Assembly: GCF_022581195.2 (NCBI RefSeq)
Contig: NC_061482.1
Coordinates: forward strand, 8,804,001-8,868,000
From: Helicoverpa zea
Lineage: Eukaryota > Arthropoda > Insecta > Lepidoptera > Noctuidae
Reading direction: 5' to 3'
DNA: 64,000 nt
Below the pieces are notes generated by a model. The model saw only the letters and a list, made by a program, of their open reading frames with translations. It did not search any database and was not told the DNA's origin. Position numbers and translations under genes: made by a program. Below, piece by piece: positions 10,276-22,753 of this stretch; position 1 is the first letter of the stretch, and each line of letters starts with the position of its first letter.

Positions 10276-12304
10276 TTATATCTTTCGCTTTGATGCGTAA
10301 AATCATGATAATATATCAATTTAGTTCGCATTAAGATTCACAGATTACATTTTTAATAAGGAATGTTCAATAAATAACATATTATTATGTACAATGTTCA
10401 TATACCTGCGCCATGGCGTCAATCATACCTTAATTTTTTTATTCGATTTCAACGACCATTACATAACAAAACCTTTTGTATAAAGGCTACCCAGTAATTC
10501 AATAGAAAACCCCTACAATTAAGTAAAAATGGTAACTACCATTAGGCACAATGAAAGCTTTTTGTCCTTAAACCATTAGATATTCTATCGGCAGTGCTGA
10601 AAATACTAAAATAATTTACTTTACTGTGGTGAAGCAATCTAATAAATAGTCACAAGATATCATGTTTTGCTGTTGTATTTGTTATAAAACTGTCAAAATT
10701 AAAAGAAAATTGTTCAATTCAGTATTTCGTCAATGCGTAATATGCAGTGTCTCATGTTGTTTTATGAACCTCTTTCAAACATGCAAAAAAAAAAAGATTT
10801 TGAATAAATAAATTATAAATAAGATACAAGAACATCCTTGTTCATTAAAGAAAGAAAATACGACAATAATACACACTATAACAATATGATGTTGAGCTCT
10901 AGGTGATCAGTTTACAATGTCTGCTGCACTGGTATGCTTACGGTTGCTGTACCGCTGAAACAAGTTTTAATAAAAGCATAGTGTCACGGGCGCTTTATTG
11001 AATCCCGAACGTAATGAAGGATTCTAAAGCATGCTCCCGAGCGACGCGAGTAAATTTTGAGCAAAGTTGTGTATTTTAAGCTCTTCCATTACGTGATATT
11101 CTCCTGTTTATTTACGGGAAAACGTTTATTTAAAATATATTTTTTACAACAATTTCACATTTTCTGCAGTATGGGAAGTAAACTGTAGAGCTAGAAAGCA
11201 AAGCAGGAACACAATAAATAACTGAATGGCGATAACGGGTTCCAGTGTTCGTCATTGTTCAGAAAAACACACAGGAATCTCAGGCTCTCCTTAGCGGCAT
11301 GGAAAGGCAGGTAGCCCAAACCTGACAAAGGATTTAAAATTTTGAACTGGCAAATAGAAGCAGAGCTGGACAAAATCCAGAAAAAGTCTTACCTACTGAT
11401 ACAAAACCAGTCGCGCCTGGTTTGCGAAACATTATATAAAAAAAAAACAAAGCGATCACTAGACTAACGAAGTACTTAAACATCAGGCGAGATAAGTGGT
11501 CCTGTGTCTCACCGGCCCTTGTGCACACTGTTAAAAACGGACGAGGCTCTGGTGGAAGTATAAATAGCACACGACACCATATTTTTTTATTGAGTTACAC
11601 CATATTAACTAAACATATCCCGAACTTCTCACCAACACGCGTGACCGAGCTGAGTATGGACAAATCCTACCAGCTTGGGGGATACCACCGCCAAGCTGTG
11701 GAAGTCTTTTGTCTGTGACAGCGACGACCTTTCAGATAGTCTTAAAACACGTGCCTATCAAGAAATAAAAAAAAAAAAACATTTTTTTCCTTTGTTGATC
11801 AAACAGTTCTTTGATTTTAGAAGAGACGACTTCTATCTGTATCCAACACCTTTCTTCTTTTATGGGGTTACACGGCTTTTCTAACTACCGGCGGTTGTTC
11901 TAAGTTACACCTAGCTGCAACGTTTATAACACGTGAATAGTCAATTAGCCAGTCCAACGCGCATGGGCTTAGTGAAATGACCCATTTCATTTAACCTATG
12001 TTTTGTAAGGGGCGTATAAGTGGTACGTGTTTGGATTTTTTGCATTCTATAGTATAATGTAAACATAATATGTAGTGTAAAATAAACTTATCTATTCAAC
12101 AATATTTGTAAAATCTAACACTACGCGAGACGATCAAATCGAATCGAACATCAAACCAACTAACCCAAAACTAACCTCAACGCACACAAACATCAGCTGT
12201 CAATTTGACAAACGCGCAATCGTTTCTAAACATACTAATTTGTCACTTAGGGATACATGTGTATAAGTGATACCTAGTGTGGTGAAAATGAACTTAGGTA
12301 AGTG
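10276..12304. other. non-coding, no recognised feature
   Basis: AT-rich DNA; only short frames without resemblance to known proteins, and no convincing repeat structure. Confidence 0.4.
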
Positions 12305-12381
12305 TGCAAATTGGGGGAACCCTTATTCCAAGTGACACTTAGATAGGGAAACGGTTAGAGATTGTTGGTGAAAATGGGCAT
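12305..12381. repeat. part copy of a small MITE ('gttggtgaaaatgggcat' end)
   Basis: The segment 'ttgggggaacccttattcc' to 'gagattgttggtgaaaatgg' is an inverted match of 13246-13315, about 0.9 kb away. The latter belongs to the insert at 13240-13402. A matching second terminus for this copy was not found with certainty. Confidence 0.6.
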
Positions 12382-13195
12382 GATTCTATTAAACGATATT
12401 CGGTCGTTATCATTCCTTTTGTAGCTGCTATTTGGGGTAATATTTAAATTGCACCATATCATATACATTAATTCAACTTGTTGGTACATCGTTTGAAAAG
12501 ACACAGGTATTTTACGTTTACTTTCAATTATTTTTCTAAATTTTCAGCTAATCGTCTTTTAATCATATTATGTTTTTACAGAGGAAGAAACTTTGGAAGA
12601 TACATGCGAGCAAATATAGGTGAAATTATGGAAAATGATGTGGCATTACTAAGACGATCACAGACTGCAGATGAGCACGCACAAGCTAATTGTATCGCAG
12701 CGTGAACGCAATGCACGAAATAGATCTGTTGACCCTTTACCTGTAGGCACTGAATCTTGCACGGCGATCACGAATATGTCGTGAAATTATGCGTGCTTTT
12801 TGAAAAGGAATGCTAGATTGATTAAATAAAGAACAAGTAAGCTTTTGTGGAAAGAAATGAAAAATTGTTACAACAAGCCCCCCGCTCTCCTACCTAGGGT
12901 ACCTACTTAAAATGACAAAATATTGCTACGTACTGCAAGACCCTCCCAACATTTCCAGGGAGAGGGAATGGAGTTTCCATTAAAATTGACGTCTACTGAG
13001 TCGTGTACTGGGAAGTTTCTTAATATCCTTTTCCGGACGTGATTAAGATCCGAACTATCTAATCTAATCTAATCTAATCTAAATATAATATTTATAGTTC
13101 CTCCACTTAAGACAAACTTAACTTTAATATAAAGTTATATTGAAATAAGTAGGTACATAAAATCATTACATTACATAACTTTGTGTTTATACAAA
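12382..13195. other. non-coding with a short pentanucleotide repeat
   Basis: No gene recognised. A (CTAAT)n-type run of about 30 bases lies at 13048-13081. Confidence 0.45.
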
Positions 13196-13662
13196 GTGTT
13201 TCGTACCTAATTACATTAAATTAAATACATAACGAGAATCATGCAAGTTTTCACCAACAATCTCTCAATGTTTCCCTAACTAAGTGTCACTTAGAATAAG
13301 GGCTCCCCCAATACTCAAAGGTTATAAGGGACTACTAAGTAACTAAAGTGTTCCCTAAATGCTCTTAGGGGATCCCTAAGGATTTTGTTGGTGACAATGG
13401 GCATTAGAACACCATATAAGAGTCAGTCATTACAAACAACGGAAATCTTACCTTGAAAACTGACAGCTGTCAACTGGTCAAAACATTCAATACTCCTAAC
13501 TTTATCTCTGCTTTACACATGATGTTGTAAATTATGAAAACGAAAAATGACTTTTGTGACTAAACCACTGAATGGATTAGGTTATTTTTTTTACAATTCG
13601 CCATAGAATATAATTAGGTAAATGTGATAGGATTTAATATGGTTAGGTACGATACACCCGAT
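13196..13662. mobile_element. small TIR element, 'ggtgtgtcgtacct' family, copy 2, with nested MITE
   Basis: The left end 'tttcgtacctaattacatt' and right end 'ggttaggtacgatacaccc' are inverted copies. The interior matches copy 1 (7982-8356) in opposite orientation over more than 200 bases. It is interrupted at 13240-13402; the uninterrupted sequence is preserved at 41289-41304. Confidence 0.75.
13240..13402. mobile_element. 163-bp MITE inserted in another MITE
   Basis: The flanks join to CGAGAAT + TAGAACACC, and the sequence CGAGAATTAGAACACC occurs without insert at 41289-41304. This defines the insert as 13240-13402 with an AT dinucleotide on both sides (13238-13239 and 13403-13404). Ends read 'catgcaagttttcaccaac' and, inwards from the right, 'gcccattgtcaccaac'. 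Non-coding. Confidence 0.75.
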
Positions 13663-14960
13663 ATACGAGTATTTACCTATTCTTATATAGCTACAATAAT
13701 AAAATAAATAAACTTAAACCCAAAACAAAAGAAATTGGTGGGGACAAATCAATGTTAAATAATATCATACAACAATACAATGCGAGAAGCGTTTGATATG
13801 GCGAATAATTTATTTAAAATAGCTTTGTAATAAAAGAAAATTTTGCTAGCTCATCTTTCACGTCGGGGCATAAACTTGCAGGATATTCAAAGAGGTGAGA
13901 TATTTACAGGTAAGCGCCAACACTGGTATACGAGAAAAGAGCTCACGTACTGATTAGTAGGTTGAGTGAGGCGCTAGTCTTGCGTATTTTCTTAATAAGC
14001 AACAGAACCCCGCTGCGCGTTGCTAATTCACGCCTGTACTTACGTAGTAGGTACCCTTTAAAACCTCACCTTACTTCCTTATTACAATAACAGACTTTCT
14101 TTGCAGTTGTTAGCTCTTCTACCCATTTTAAAATCAACCGATTTGGAAATCACTTTCGATTAAATACGGCGTCAGACAAAGTGAATAGACAAATGAATGA
14201 GAAGATTATAGGCATCTATTGATACGGATGCTTGATGTAGTACCCCTGTATGCGCACAAACCTTGAGACCCAGGAAAATTAGACGCACACTGTATATCGA
14301 ACAAATGTACCTACATTACCGATCACAACAGTGTTATTTTATTTATTGACTGAATACGATTGAAAGGAAAAGATTAAGAACGATAAAACGAATTGATGAA
14401 GAAGCACTAGATGGAAATATAAGAATCTTAGATTGTCATAACATTTACAGTATCACTGACGGTAATTTAGATTTATGAATGATTCTTTAAATACGGCTAT
14501 GAATAAATAATAATTCCATGCTTGTAAAACCCCTAGATGTAAAATAATTTTGAAGCTGTGAATTACACCTGGTCTTTTAAGATGCAAGCAAAATCGTGAC
14601 AAATTATATTACATCTTACAATATAATGCAGGGCCATCAAAGGGATACAGATTTTTTTTCAAAAACATTTTGTAAAAAGATAATAGAAATACGAAAAAAC
14701 AATCATCAACAAAGCCGGTAAAACAAAAAAAATATATGGGAAGCTAATAAAATATTACATTCACTAATAAAACTCGTCAACCAACAACGTAACTTAAATC
14801 GGATGATACAGCTATCCTATCTTTCGTTACAGTTATTCTTATTAAGTTTTGCAATTTATTCGTTAAAAAAAAAAAACAAAAAAAACAGAAAATTTCAAAT
14901 TGTGATGCTTAAAAAATACTCTGCAGAATATCGGATCAAAAATAAGTATAAAAATAAAAT
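13663..14960. other. non-coding, no recognised feature
   Basis: AT-rich DNA with no supported gene. Several short A-runs at about 14868-14890. Confidence 0.4.
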
Positions 14961-14977
14961 GTAGGTTATCTATCCAT

Positions 14978-15577
14978 CATCATCCTCCGAGCCTTTTTCC
15001 CAACTATGTTGGGGTCGGCTTCCAGTCTAACCGGATTCAGCTGAGTACCAGTGCTTTACAAGAAGCGACTGCCTATCTGACCTCCTCAACCCAGTTACCC
15101 GGGCAACCTGATACCCCTTGGTTAGACTGGTGTCAGACTTACTGGCTTCTGACTACCCGTAACGACTGCCAAGGATGTTCAATGACAGCCGGGACCTACA
15201 GTTTAACGTGCCATCCGAAACACAGTCAGTGGTGTCTAAGATATACTTAGAAAGTCGGTTAGCCCCACGCTAAGTTATTAATTAACTTGTGTTATGGGTG
15301 CTAACACAACTGATAAACTACATATAGCTACATATATACATGTTTATAAATACATATTGTAACACCCAGACCACGACCAACAAGCATGCTCATCACACAA
15401 ATGTCGATCGAACCGGGAATCGAACCCGGGACCTCAGATTCGGCAGTCCGGCTTGGTGACCTTTGCGCCACAGAGGTCGTCGAAAAGTTGCATTGGTACT
15501 TGCCTGACCTGGGATCGAACCCGCGCCCTCATACTTGAGAGATTGGTCTTTTACCCACTAGGCCACCACGACTTTTC
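14978..15577 (-). mobile_element. tRNA-derived SINE (type I tail) with 17-bp target duplication
   Basis: On the minus strand the unit starts 'gtcgtggtggcctagtggg' with A- and B-box-like sequences (B box 'ggttcgatccc') and ends 'aaaaaggctcggaggatg'. The 17-bp duplication GTAGGTTATCTATCCAT occurs at 14961-14977 and 15578-15594, exact at every base. The unit contains a second, different SINE at 15256-15482, which replaces a short piece of the body seen in the copy at 46020-46401. Confidence 0.92.
15256..15482 (-). mobile_element. second tRNA-derived SINE nested in the first
   Basis: Read on the minus strand it starts 'cgacgacctctgtggcgca', has a B-box-like 'gggttcgattcccgg', and continues to 'gttaattaataacttagcg'. 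It is unrelated in body sequence to the host SINE. No A/B-box RNA of its own was confirmed beyond these motifs. Confidence 0.75.
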
Positions 15578-15594
15578 GTAGGTTATCTATCCAT

Positions 15595-17342
15595 AGACCG
15601 GCGTTATTGACCAAACACACCAACTAAAACTACTAATGAGAACGGGAATAGTACTGTGTATTAAATACAGTGATTAGCAATTGAGCATTATCATTATAGA
15701 AAAAATACAAGAAAAGGAACAAAATAAAATATAATTATAGGTGCCTCGCTGAGGAAGGCAACTGTTATTGTCTTTACTACGGCAGTGGCTACAAATCTAT
15801 TCTCTATAGTTATCCGAAACAACACTGGTTTCACTGTAACAACGCTCCGTAGAAAATGCTCGGTTGCTATCCCCTTTATCTGCGTCCAGAGCACTGACTG
15901 CAACACAGGTGCAGCCCGGTCTACGGAAGCATGAAACGAACTATCCGAGTCAGGTAATTACGACCAGTCTCTCCAAAAATTGTTGTCACTGTAAAGTGGA
16001 CTTTTCAAAAAAGTTTCTCCATTTTTATTCCACAAATAACGTTATGTTTTGTCATTGTTTCAATATAAAATATTTTTGTTGTTTCTACTGGAATCCATAG
16101 ATTCGCGAGTTTGGCCGACGCGATGAGTGCTTGGAAAATGGCTAGCCCAGTGATGCCTCCTCTCAGAGACAGAGGGATGGACCGCTTAGCAGCATCATAC
16201 GGAATGATCTTCTAAATGCGTGTAGTACTTGGAATGAGTTACTACAGGATTGGAATCTGGGCGTCTCACTAACATCTGTAACGCTGCCACAAATTCATAA
16301 AGTGATAAAATAGCAAATATTATTGAGCTTTTTCTTATCGTAGTCAAAACATTGTACATAAACTGTCATCAATTTCTAGTTTTCACCATTTCAAAAAGGT
16401 TTGATTTTGATATTAGCTCTGTGCGCGATGCTGGCTCATTGCTACAAATAATGCTGACCGAAAACAACATCATTTTTGTCTTTACAGAACATATTATTTT
16501 TGTTTTGATTTTAAGATAACACGCATCTTAATTTTCATTTTTTTTCACTTAAATCATATGGTAGAATTATTATAAAAACTTATCTGAGATTCACCAACTA
16601 AACGACGAACTCTACAAGCAGTAGGTATACGAAAAATATTTTACTCGATATTTTAGTGATTTTTCGGAAGCCTTACATCAACGAGAAAAAGGCTTGTACA
16701 GCAAATAATAATTATTCAAAGCGTCCAAAATCAACCATAGCAAAACATTTAAAGTTACAGGTTAGTAGTGTACTAAATTTCATACCGTGAAAGCGTAACA
16801 AACAAACTAGAATACACATCTATATAATATTAGTTAGGTTTAAACAAACTTTTGCATTCTTCCTGTGAACAGTGTCAGTTTCTGTTCGCATATGCGCGCA
16901 TTTCATTTTGCTGGAGGGCAATTTATTGTTGGGTTAGGAGACACCTAATTAGAAAGTTAGTTCATTGCAAATATGCAAAAGTCAGCTGCTACCACTATAA
17001 TGCCATTAGGTGACATCCATTGTGTGCTCTCGCTGCATAATTAAAAGTCTAATAAGTAATTAATTCCACTTCAGATTGCCCCTGGCAACATATCTTAGAT
17101 ATTGAAATACTCTTATGTGTGACGGAGGTATTGAAAAGTGTTGACTGTAGTATTTGAGGAGTAACAGCAGCGCTACGTGTAGAAATTCGCTTGAGGACCT
17201 ACTGCTACATTTTCAAGTAGTAGATAACACGGTACGCAGGTGACAGGCAGGTCTTTATTTAAACTTCCTTTCTATAATTTGATGATTTTTTCTTTATGAA
17301 ATAAATATACAAAAGAAAAATGAATTGACTTTATAGCAGAAG
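15595..17342. other. non-coding; short coding-like frame at 16146-16313
   Basis: No gene recognised. A 55-codon open stretch (16146-16313, plus) ends in a stop and reads GPLSSIIRNDLLNACSTWNE in its middle. It looks protein-like but matches no family I can name and has no start codon in frame at its left edge. Confidence 0.35.
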
Positions 17343-17544
17343 TGTAGAGGGTGATGTCTCCGAACGTATCCTTTTCCCTGGTCACATGACCTGGCCACTG
17401 ATTGGCCGTACGATAAGAATATCTATCAGTAGACAGTGATGGCGGATTTTGAACGTTTGTGGTTTTGTGTTGTAATGTTTTAGTTTATTAAAGTTTACGC
17501 CGTCCTACAATGACAATCACTCACGATAACCCACCCCGACTACA
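17343..17544 (+). mobile_element. LTR of a retrotransposon, remnant
   Basis: The segment begins TGTAGAGG and ends CCGACTACA, so it has the TG...CA form of an LTR. It is followed after three bases by TGGCGCCCAACATG (17548-17561), which resembles the tRNA-lysine-type primer-binding site of insect LTR elements. A degenerate second copy of the last 46 bases lies at 17741-17786, 240 bases downstream. No gag or pol frame was found between or after them. The short interval suggests a strongly deleted element; class (Gypsy or BEL/Pao) cannot be decided. Confidence 0.5.
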
Positions 17545-17547
17545 TCT

Positions 17548-17561
17548 TGGCGCCCAACATG
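17548..17561 (+). other. candidate LTR-retrotransposon primer-binding site
   Basis: TGGCGCCCAACATG directly after an LTR-like 3' end. The first ten bases match the common 'tggcgcccaa' site. Confidence 0.5.
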
Positions 17562-18023
17562 TGTTTTCGTAGTAAAATAAGGGGTCAGTGTTGTGATACG
17601 ACGTATCAAATTTTTTATCGTTCGTGTCGTGCGAGTTCAAGTCGCGGCACAAACTACAAGAAAACTGTGTACGGACAGTTACTTCGCTATTTCGGTGGTT
17701 GGTACAGCCGCGGGTCGTGCCTTTGTTACTCTCATGGTATGCCGTCTAACAATGTCTATCACTAACGATAGCCCACCCCGACTACAACATCTATTTTCTA
17801 CTTGATTTGTAATTTTCAAGAATTAATAAAATGAACTGAACTAATAACCGCTAAAGTCAATTTATTTCTTTTATTTCGCACCTATGTAATTGCGCACATA
17901 CGTTACAAGTGGATTACTGTCCAAACAAAGCGATATTTGGAATCTTCTCCATAAAAAGTGTTCAAAATCTACGTATTGACAATTATCTGTCTGAATGCCT
18001 ACATTCTATTTAAATAACTCTTT

Positions 18024-18110
18024 AGGCGGCTGGTTGGCGCTTCTCGTGACCAAAACGCTGGCTATTACCTCGGTCAAAAGATCAGCATGAAGATCCAACG
18101 AGGTAATAAT
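18024..18110 (+). pseudogene. retroelement C-terminal fragment 1
   Basis: Translates without stop as RRLVGASRDQNAGYYLGQ followed by KISMKIQRGNN, then coding similarity stops. It matches the end of the frame at 38721-38870 and the split element at 22325-22755/27480-27569. 5'- and 3'-truncated. Confidence 0.75.
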
Positions 18111-18298
18111 ATAATAAAAAGTATACCAATCTGCCAATTGAAAGATAGTACAAGAAGTAAAAACGAAAGTTGGCCAACATAAAGATTGTTATGGTGATAT
18201 AATGGAGAATTTTAGAGAGTTGTTGCCGAATAGCTCAGAAAGTATTTTACTGGGTGAAGATTCTAGACACAGCTCAATCTTATCTTAGTAGAAACATA

Positions 18299-18424
18299 TT
18301 GCTGCTTGTGGCTGGCTTATTCTTTGGACAAAGAATTAACATTGAAATTCAACGTAGCAATGTAGCCAGTCTTCTGGGCAAGTTTCCGGAGGACAGTGAT
18401 GTGGAGGAATACTCCGATGCCTAA
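18299..18424 (+). pseudogene. retroelement C-terminal fragment 2
   Basis: A 41-codon open stretch ending in TAA: LLLVAGLFFGQRINIEIQRS then NVASLLGKFPEDSDVEEYSD. It is the same C-terminus as at 38721-38870 with an altered left part, so it is another 5'-truncated, diverged copy. Confidence 0.75.
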
Positions 18425-19214
18425 TCAATGTTCTTTTATATTTTATTTTGGTTTACAGTATTTTCCTATTTCAAAAGATAAGCAGTTTAAGCTTGTATAT
18501 GGTGTGTGTACATATTTTCTTGTAAATAACATTGTTGCTTCTGAAAAACTTCATAATGATACATGTATTATTTACCTAGTTTTACTTTGGGTTTCAAAAA
18601 TATATTGGCAAATTCCCTTCTTTGGTCAAACGTAAGTTGATATGAGTAATGAAAATAAATTATACACGATTTTATGTATTATGTATCGAATGCCCGTAAA
18701 ATATGAAATATGACTTTACGATGTTTAACAACATATTATTTTAATTTAGGTAAATCGTAACTGACACGTCTGCCTCCGTCGAAGTAGAGGGTAAATATTT
18801 TATATTCGATATTATTTAAATCATCAGGTAGGTAGTTATGACAGTTGACACTGAATACTAAACCACGAATGAAAAAAGAACCGTTTATATACGGAGCAAT
18901 AATAGCCTTACTTATAAACGAGAATTAAATAATAAGTAATAGGTACATAAGGGGTGTTTAAGAAAAATCTTACTTAGAAACGTTGCTTAACTAAATCACT
19001 TGCTAAGCAATGTCCTAAATGAGCTGTCAAATTAAGTAGCCTCACACCCTTGTTTAACCCGCTAAGTAACAAAATGGCGGATCTTTACCAGCTGATTTTC
19101 ATTCCCGGTATTTTGACAGCTCAACTTTTTAATTTTATATTTTACGGGTGCCATTGTTGCCAACGACACAGTACCACAACGTTTTGATGACAAATATTTT
19201 TTTTAAGCTACCAA
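18425..19214. other. non-coding, no recognised feature
   Basis: AT-rich DNA without a supported feature. The sequence at about 18955-19080 has a repeat-like look ('aaggggtgtttaag', 'ttgctaagcaatgtcc') but no matching second end was found. Confidence 0.35.
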
Positions 19215-20134
19215 CATTCCGGTAGTGTTGAGAAAATAGTATGTTTCTATGTCATTATCCGTTTAGTAGTGAAATAAGTATCCATTCACCATGGTACGCA
19301 GTCGGATGGAATATGCAAGTGCAAAGAGTCGAGGGAGTACAAAGAACTTTCACCAAACATCTAGCGTTTAATTCAAATAAAATAAGCCATCGATGTCCGT
19401 ACATACAGCGCTTGAAGTCCTTCAAAATGAAGACGTTGCGTGACCGACGTCGTCGTCTGCGTGATCTCATATTTCTTTATAAGATTGTGAATGGACACAC
19501 AAAATGCAGCGACTTAACAGAACGTACCCTCTACTCAGTCCCTTCGAAGCCTCCCAGACAACCAGAATGTTTTTCATCCCTAAAGTCAAAAGTAACCTAG
19601 GCCTTAACGCTCCCCTACTCAGGATTTGCAATGAGTTTAACAGTCTTTGTAAATTAACAAACACCAACATTCATGTTCGTTCCAATAAAAAAATTAGAAA
19701 AGCTATCTCAGAGGTATGGGAATGCAATTAATAGCAATAAATATTAAAATACTCAAAATAGTTTATCTAGTTCCTAAGTCACACTTGCTCAAAAATACTA
19801 ATAACGTTTGTTAGATATGGTGTTGTTGTTATAAATGACTAGCTTTTGCCCGCGGCTTCGCTCCCGTCAACTGACTTCTCTATTTTACCCTATTTTTTTG
19901 TCATAAGAACCTTCTCCTGATAATAACAAACACAACAAAAAAAGAATTAGCCAAATTGGTCCAGGCGTTGTTGAGTTATGCGCTTACCAACACATTTTGC
20001 GATTAATTTCTATATTATAGATGTGTATACCTGTAATAGGCATACATACCATATATACCATAATGTAATTTGTAATGTATCTTTTATAACTTCTGTGTAT
20101 GTATTGCTGTTGGTGTACCAAATAAATAAATAAA
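19215..20134 (+). pseudogene. 5'-truncated jockey-type LINE, end of the reverse-transcriptase frame and 3' UTR
   Basis: Reading from about 19290, the protein sense is QVQRVEGVQRTFTKHLAF, MKTLRDRRRRLRDLIFLYKI and, after a one-base shift near 19590, NLGLNAPLLRICNEFNSL ending IRKAISEVWECN (stop about 19729). This is the region after the reverse-transcriptase domain of jockey-group LINEs. A 3' UTR follows and closes with an (AAAT)n-type tail at 20120-20134. A 'ctagcttttgcccgcggc' repeat is inserted or fused at about 19839-20010. The gene is dead: 5' end missing and frame broken. Confidence 0.75.
19839..20010 (+). repeat. 'ctagcttttgcccgcggc' repeat within a LINE tail
   Basis: Begins 'ctagcttttgcccgcggct' and continues through 'ccaaattggtccaggcg' and 'gttatgcgcttaccaac'. 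It belongs to the same broad class as the copies at 3423, 60207 and 61527 but is diverged in the middle. Confidence 0.55.
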
Positions 20135-22321
20135 CATGAACTTAATGTTATGCTTGTTTACACTCAGGTATTAAGTGCTATACAAAGAGCTCTATGTGTA
20201 TGTGATGTGTAGTGCATAGTGGTTGTCACGGCAATTTTTTTTTTGTTTAGAAGTTAGGTATTAGCATTCTTTCGTGTCGCTTAAAATATGGGCGTTTAAG
20301 TACCATGTATCTACAGGTATACTGTTAAAAAGTTTAAAATAATATCCAATATTAGTTGGTTATGTTTATATTAATTTCTATTAACTGTGTTTGAATAAAT
20401 ATGACATTTTGATAGAATAAAGCAAATATGACAAAAATAAATGGACAGCTTGTGCTGTTAAACTTATTATCAGCAAAATATAAGAGCTGCAGAGGTATTT
20501 CAGTTTAAAGTTCGCTATCCAGCGCATAAATGTATGAAAAAGCTCCATATTAACGAGGTTCCGTGCTACAACTGTGCATGTGTAACAACACCTCTCTACG
20601 AAACAAAGGCTTCGACGTGTCGTTAATGTCACTGTATACGAAGCAAAACGAAGTTATTTTAAAAACCCGCCTGAAAAGTATTCCCCCTACCAAACGCCGC
20701 AGCTGGTTCGAGCGAGAGAAAGAAAGGGCGTTAGAAAGAGAAAATCGATTCACGGGCATGGTGATTACATGGAAAACACTACGTGAAGAAGTGAGATGAA
20801 ATCAAAACAATTTATCAAATGCTTTCCCTTAATATTAATTTAGATACACGATAAGCTGAACTAAAATAATGAAAAAGGGGGAAAAAGGGTAAAAAATGAA
20901 TTTTGGAAAAAAAGCCGTAAAATAGAGCAAAAAGAGAAAAACACGTGATTTACTAAAACTTACCGACAGCTATTTTTTCGACTGCAAAAGGCTGTGCTGA
21001 CAATATCACTGCGTTTAACAACAACACGCCGGTATATCGTGTCGCGTAAAAAGTATTAAACACCATTTTTCGGCCGGATCTGTCTTAGATAAGCTGACAC
21101 GTTATTTCGAAAATATCATAGTAAACTTTGCGTTATTTAATAGGCTTTAGTTGTTATAGTATTGGAAATTCAAGGCAATAATGTGTCGGGATGCTGTGTG
21201 CAAACCTGAGACTTAGGGGCGACTGATGGCGAGCGAGTGTGGCATGGGACGCGGGGGCCCCTCCCTCCTCGTCGAGCGCGCTCTCACTTGCTCGCTGAAC
21301 GCGTATTCCGATAACAAAGTGGATTATTTGGAAAAAAATTAGACCGACACTGCTACTGAAATGTTTTTATTTTTTTTATTTATATTATTATGGTGTCGAA
21401 CTGCGGTTTTTATGAATTTCATAAAATCCGGAATCCATACGCATCGAGCATTACGCATCGAAGTGTAATACTTTTTAAGGCACCTTCGTTCGTTAGTATT
21501 AAAGTATTTTTATTTCTTTTGCTTTCTTTGTTCATAAAAGTTGGGAATATTTGTGTAATAGATGGTGCGCGCGTCGTTCTCCTCAGAGATAAGGGTCGCA
21601 CCCCTCCTTCACCCCACACCCTGTTCCTTGGTCTTCTCCCTTTCGCATTAGCCACAATTCTCAACATTGACATTCCACCACGCGTTGGCTATAAGCTTTT
21701 AAAATTATCTATAGGTTTGATTATGAGTAGAAATGTATAATACCTACATATCATAACAAGTAATTAAATATTTAGAGCTCTTAATGAATTGAATATCTAA
21801 ATTTTACTTGCCCGCGCTTTCAACACAGAGGACACACGCATTATTGAAACGCTTCATGGTAGGTATACGAGAACTTCCAGGAATATAAAATCATGAATAT
21901 GTGAATAATATCAAAATCATGAATATGTGGTAAAAAACACACTGCGCAAATTCCGACACTGACACATGTCTGCCGTTCACAATATACATATATATTGTGT
22001 AATGTGAACATTGTATATTTCATATGTTACATTATAAAAATATGTTTATTGAGCAAGATGTGGGAAGAGCATCTCAAAATCTCAAAAGGTTTCCATAAAA
22101 AAGATTTTTTCTTGATTATTCTTGATCATCGCAAGATCCTGCAATGCGCAGCGCATCGTATCGCATGTTTATGTGGGAGCTCTAAGAAAAGCAACTATTG
22201 GAGAGCATACAATGTAAAGTACATTTTTGGAATAAAAGTTGAATGTGAACCTATTTCCGTTTACCTAACATCAATCTCGTTACTTAGATGCGAGCTCTTT
22301 TCACTGATTTCAGTAACATTT
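20135..22321. other. non-coding; short GC-rich block near 21180-21310
   Basis: No gene recognised. At 21225-21300 there is a GC-rich block in which 'agcgagtg' and 'cacttgctcgct' form an inverted pair. It could be a promoter-like CpG block or part of an unknown element; the sequence alone does not decide. Confidence 0.4.
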
Positions 22322-22324
22322 ACG

Positions 22325-22753
22325 TGCAGCCGCAGCGCGGGACGATTTGCACGGCATGCGAATATCAATGACATAATCCGTCGCGCTCTTGTTGCCGTAG
22401 GCGTTCCAGCCATATTAGAACCCAGTGGTCTGGCACGCGACGATGGCAAGAGACCAGACGGTATGTCGTTGTTCCCGTGGAAGATGGGTAGGTCTTTAGT
22501 ATGGGACGCGACTTGTGTCGATACTCTTGCACCATCTCACCTTCCTAGCTCGGCGCGATGTGCTGGTTCCGCTGCTGCGGCTGCAGAGAACCTCAAACGG
22601 CGCAAATATAGCACCCTGGTTGGTAACTATACCTTTGAGCCGTTTGGGGTTGAAACCCTCGGGCCGTGGGGTCCAAGTGCTCATCTGCTTTTTAAAGATC
22701 TGGCAAAGCGACTTGCTGACACTTCAAGTGACCCAAAGGCTGGTTTTTATTTT

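Noticed and set aside
15416..15432. Possible tRNA gene (B-box-like 'gggttcgattcccgg')
   Set aside because: It is the promoter head of a SINE; no complete cloverleaf was visible and the sequence continues into a SINE body.
20563..20799. 78-codon frame with a charged 'RRSWFEREKERALEREN' stretch
   Set aside because: Low-complexity charged sequence without family resemblance; an overlapping frame on the other strand is equally long.
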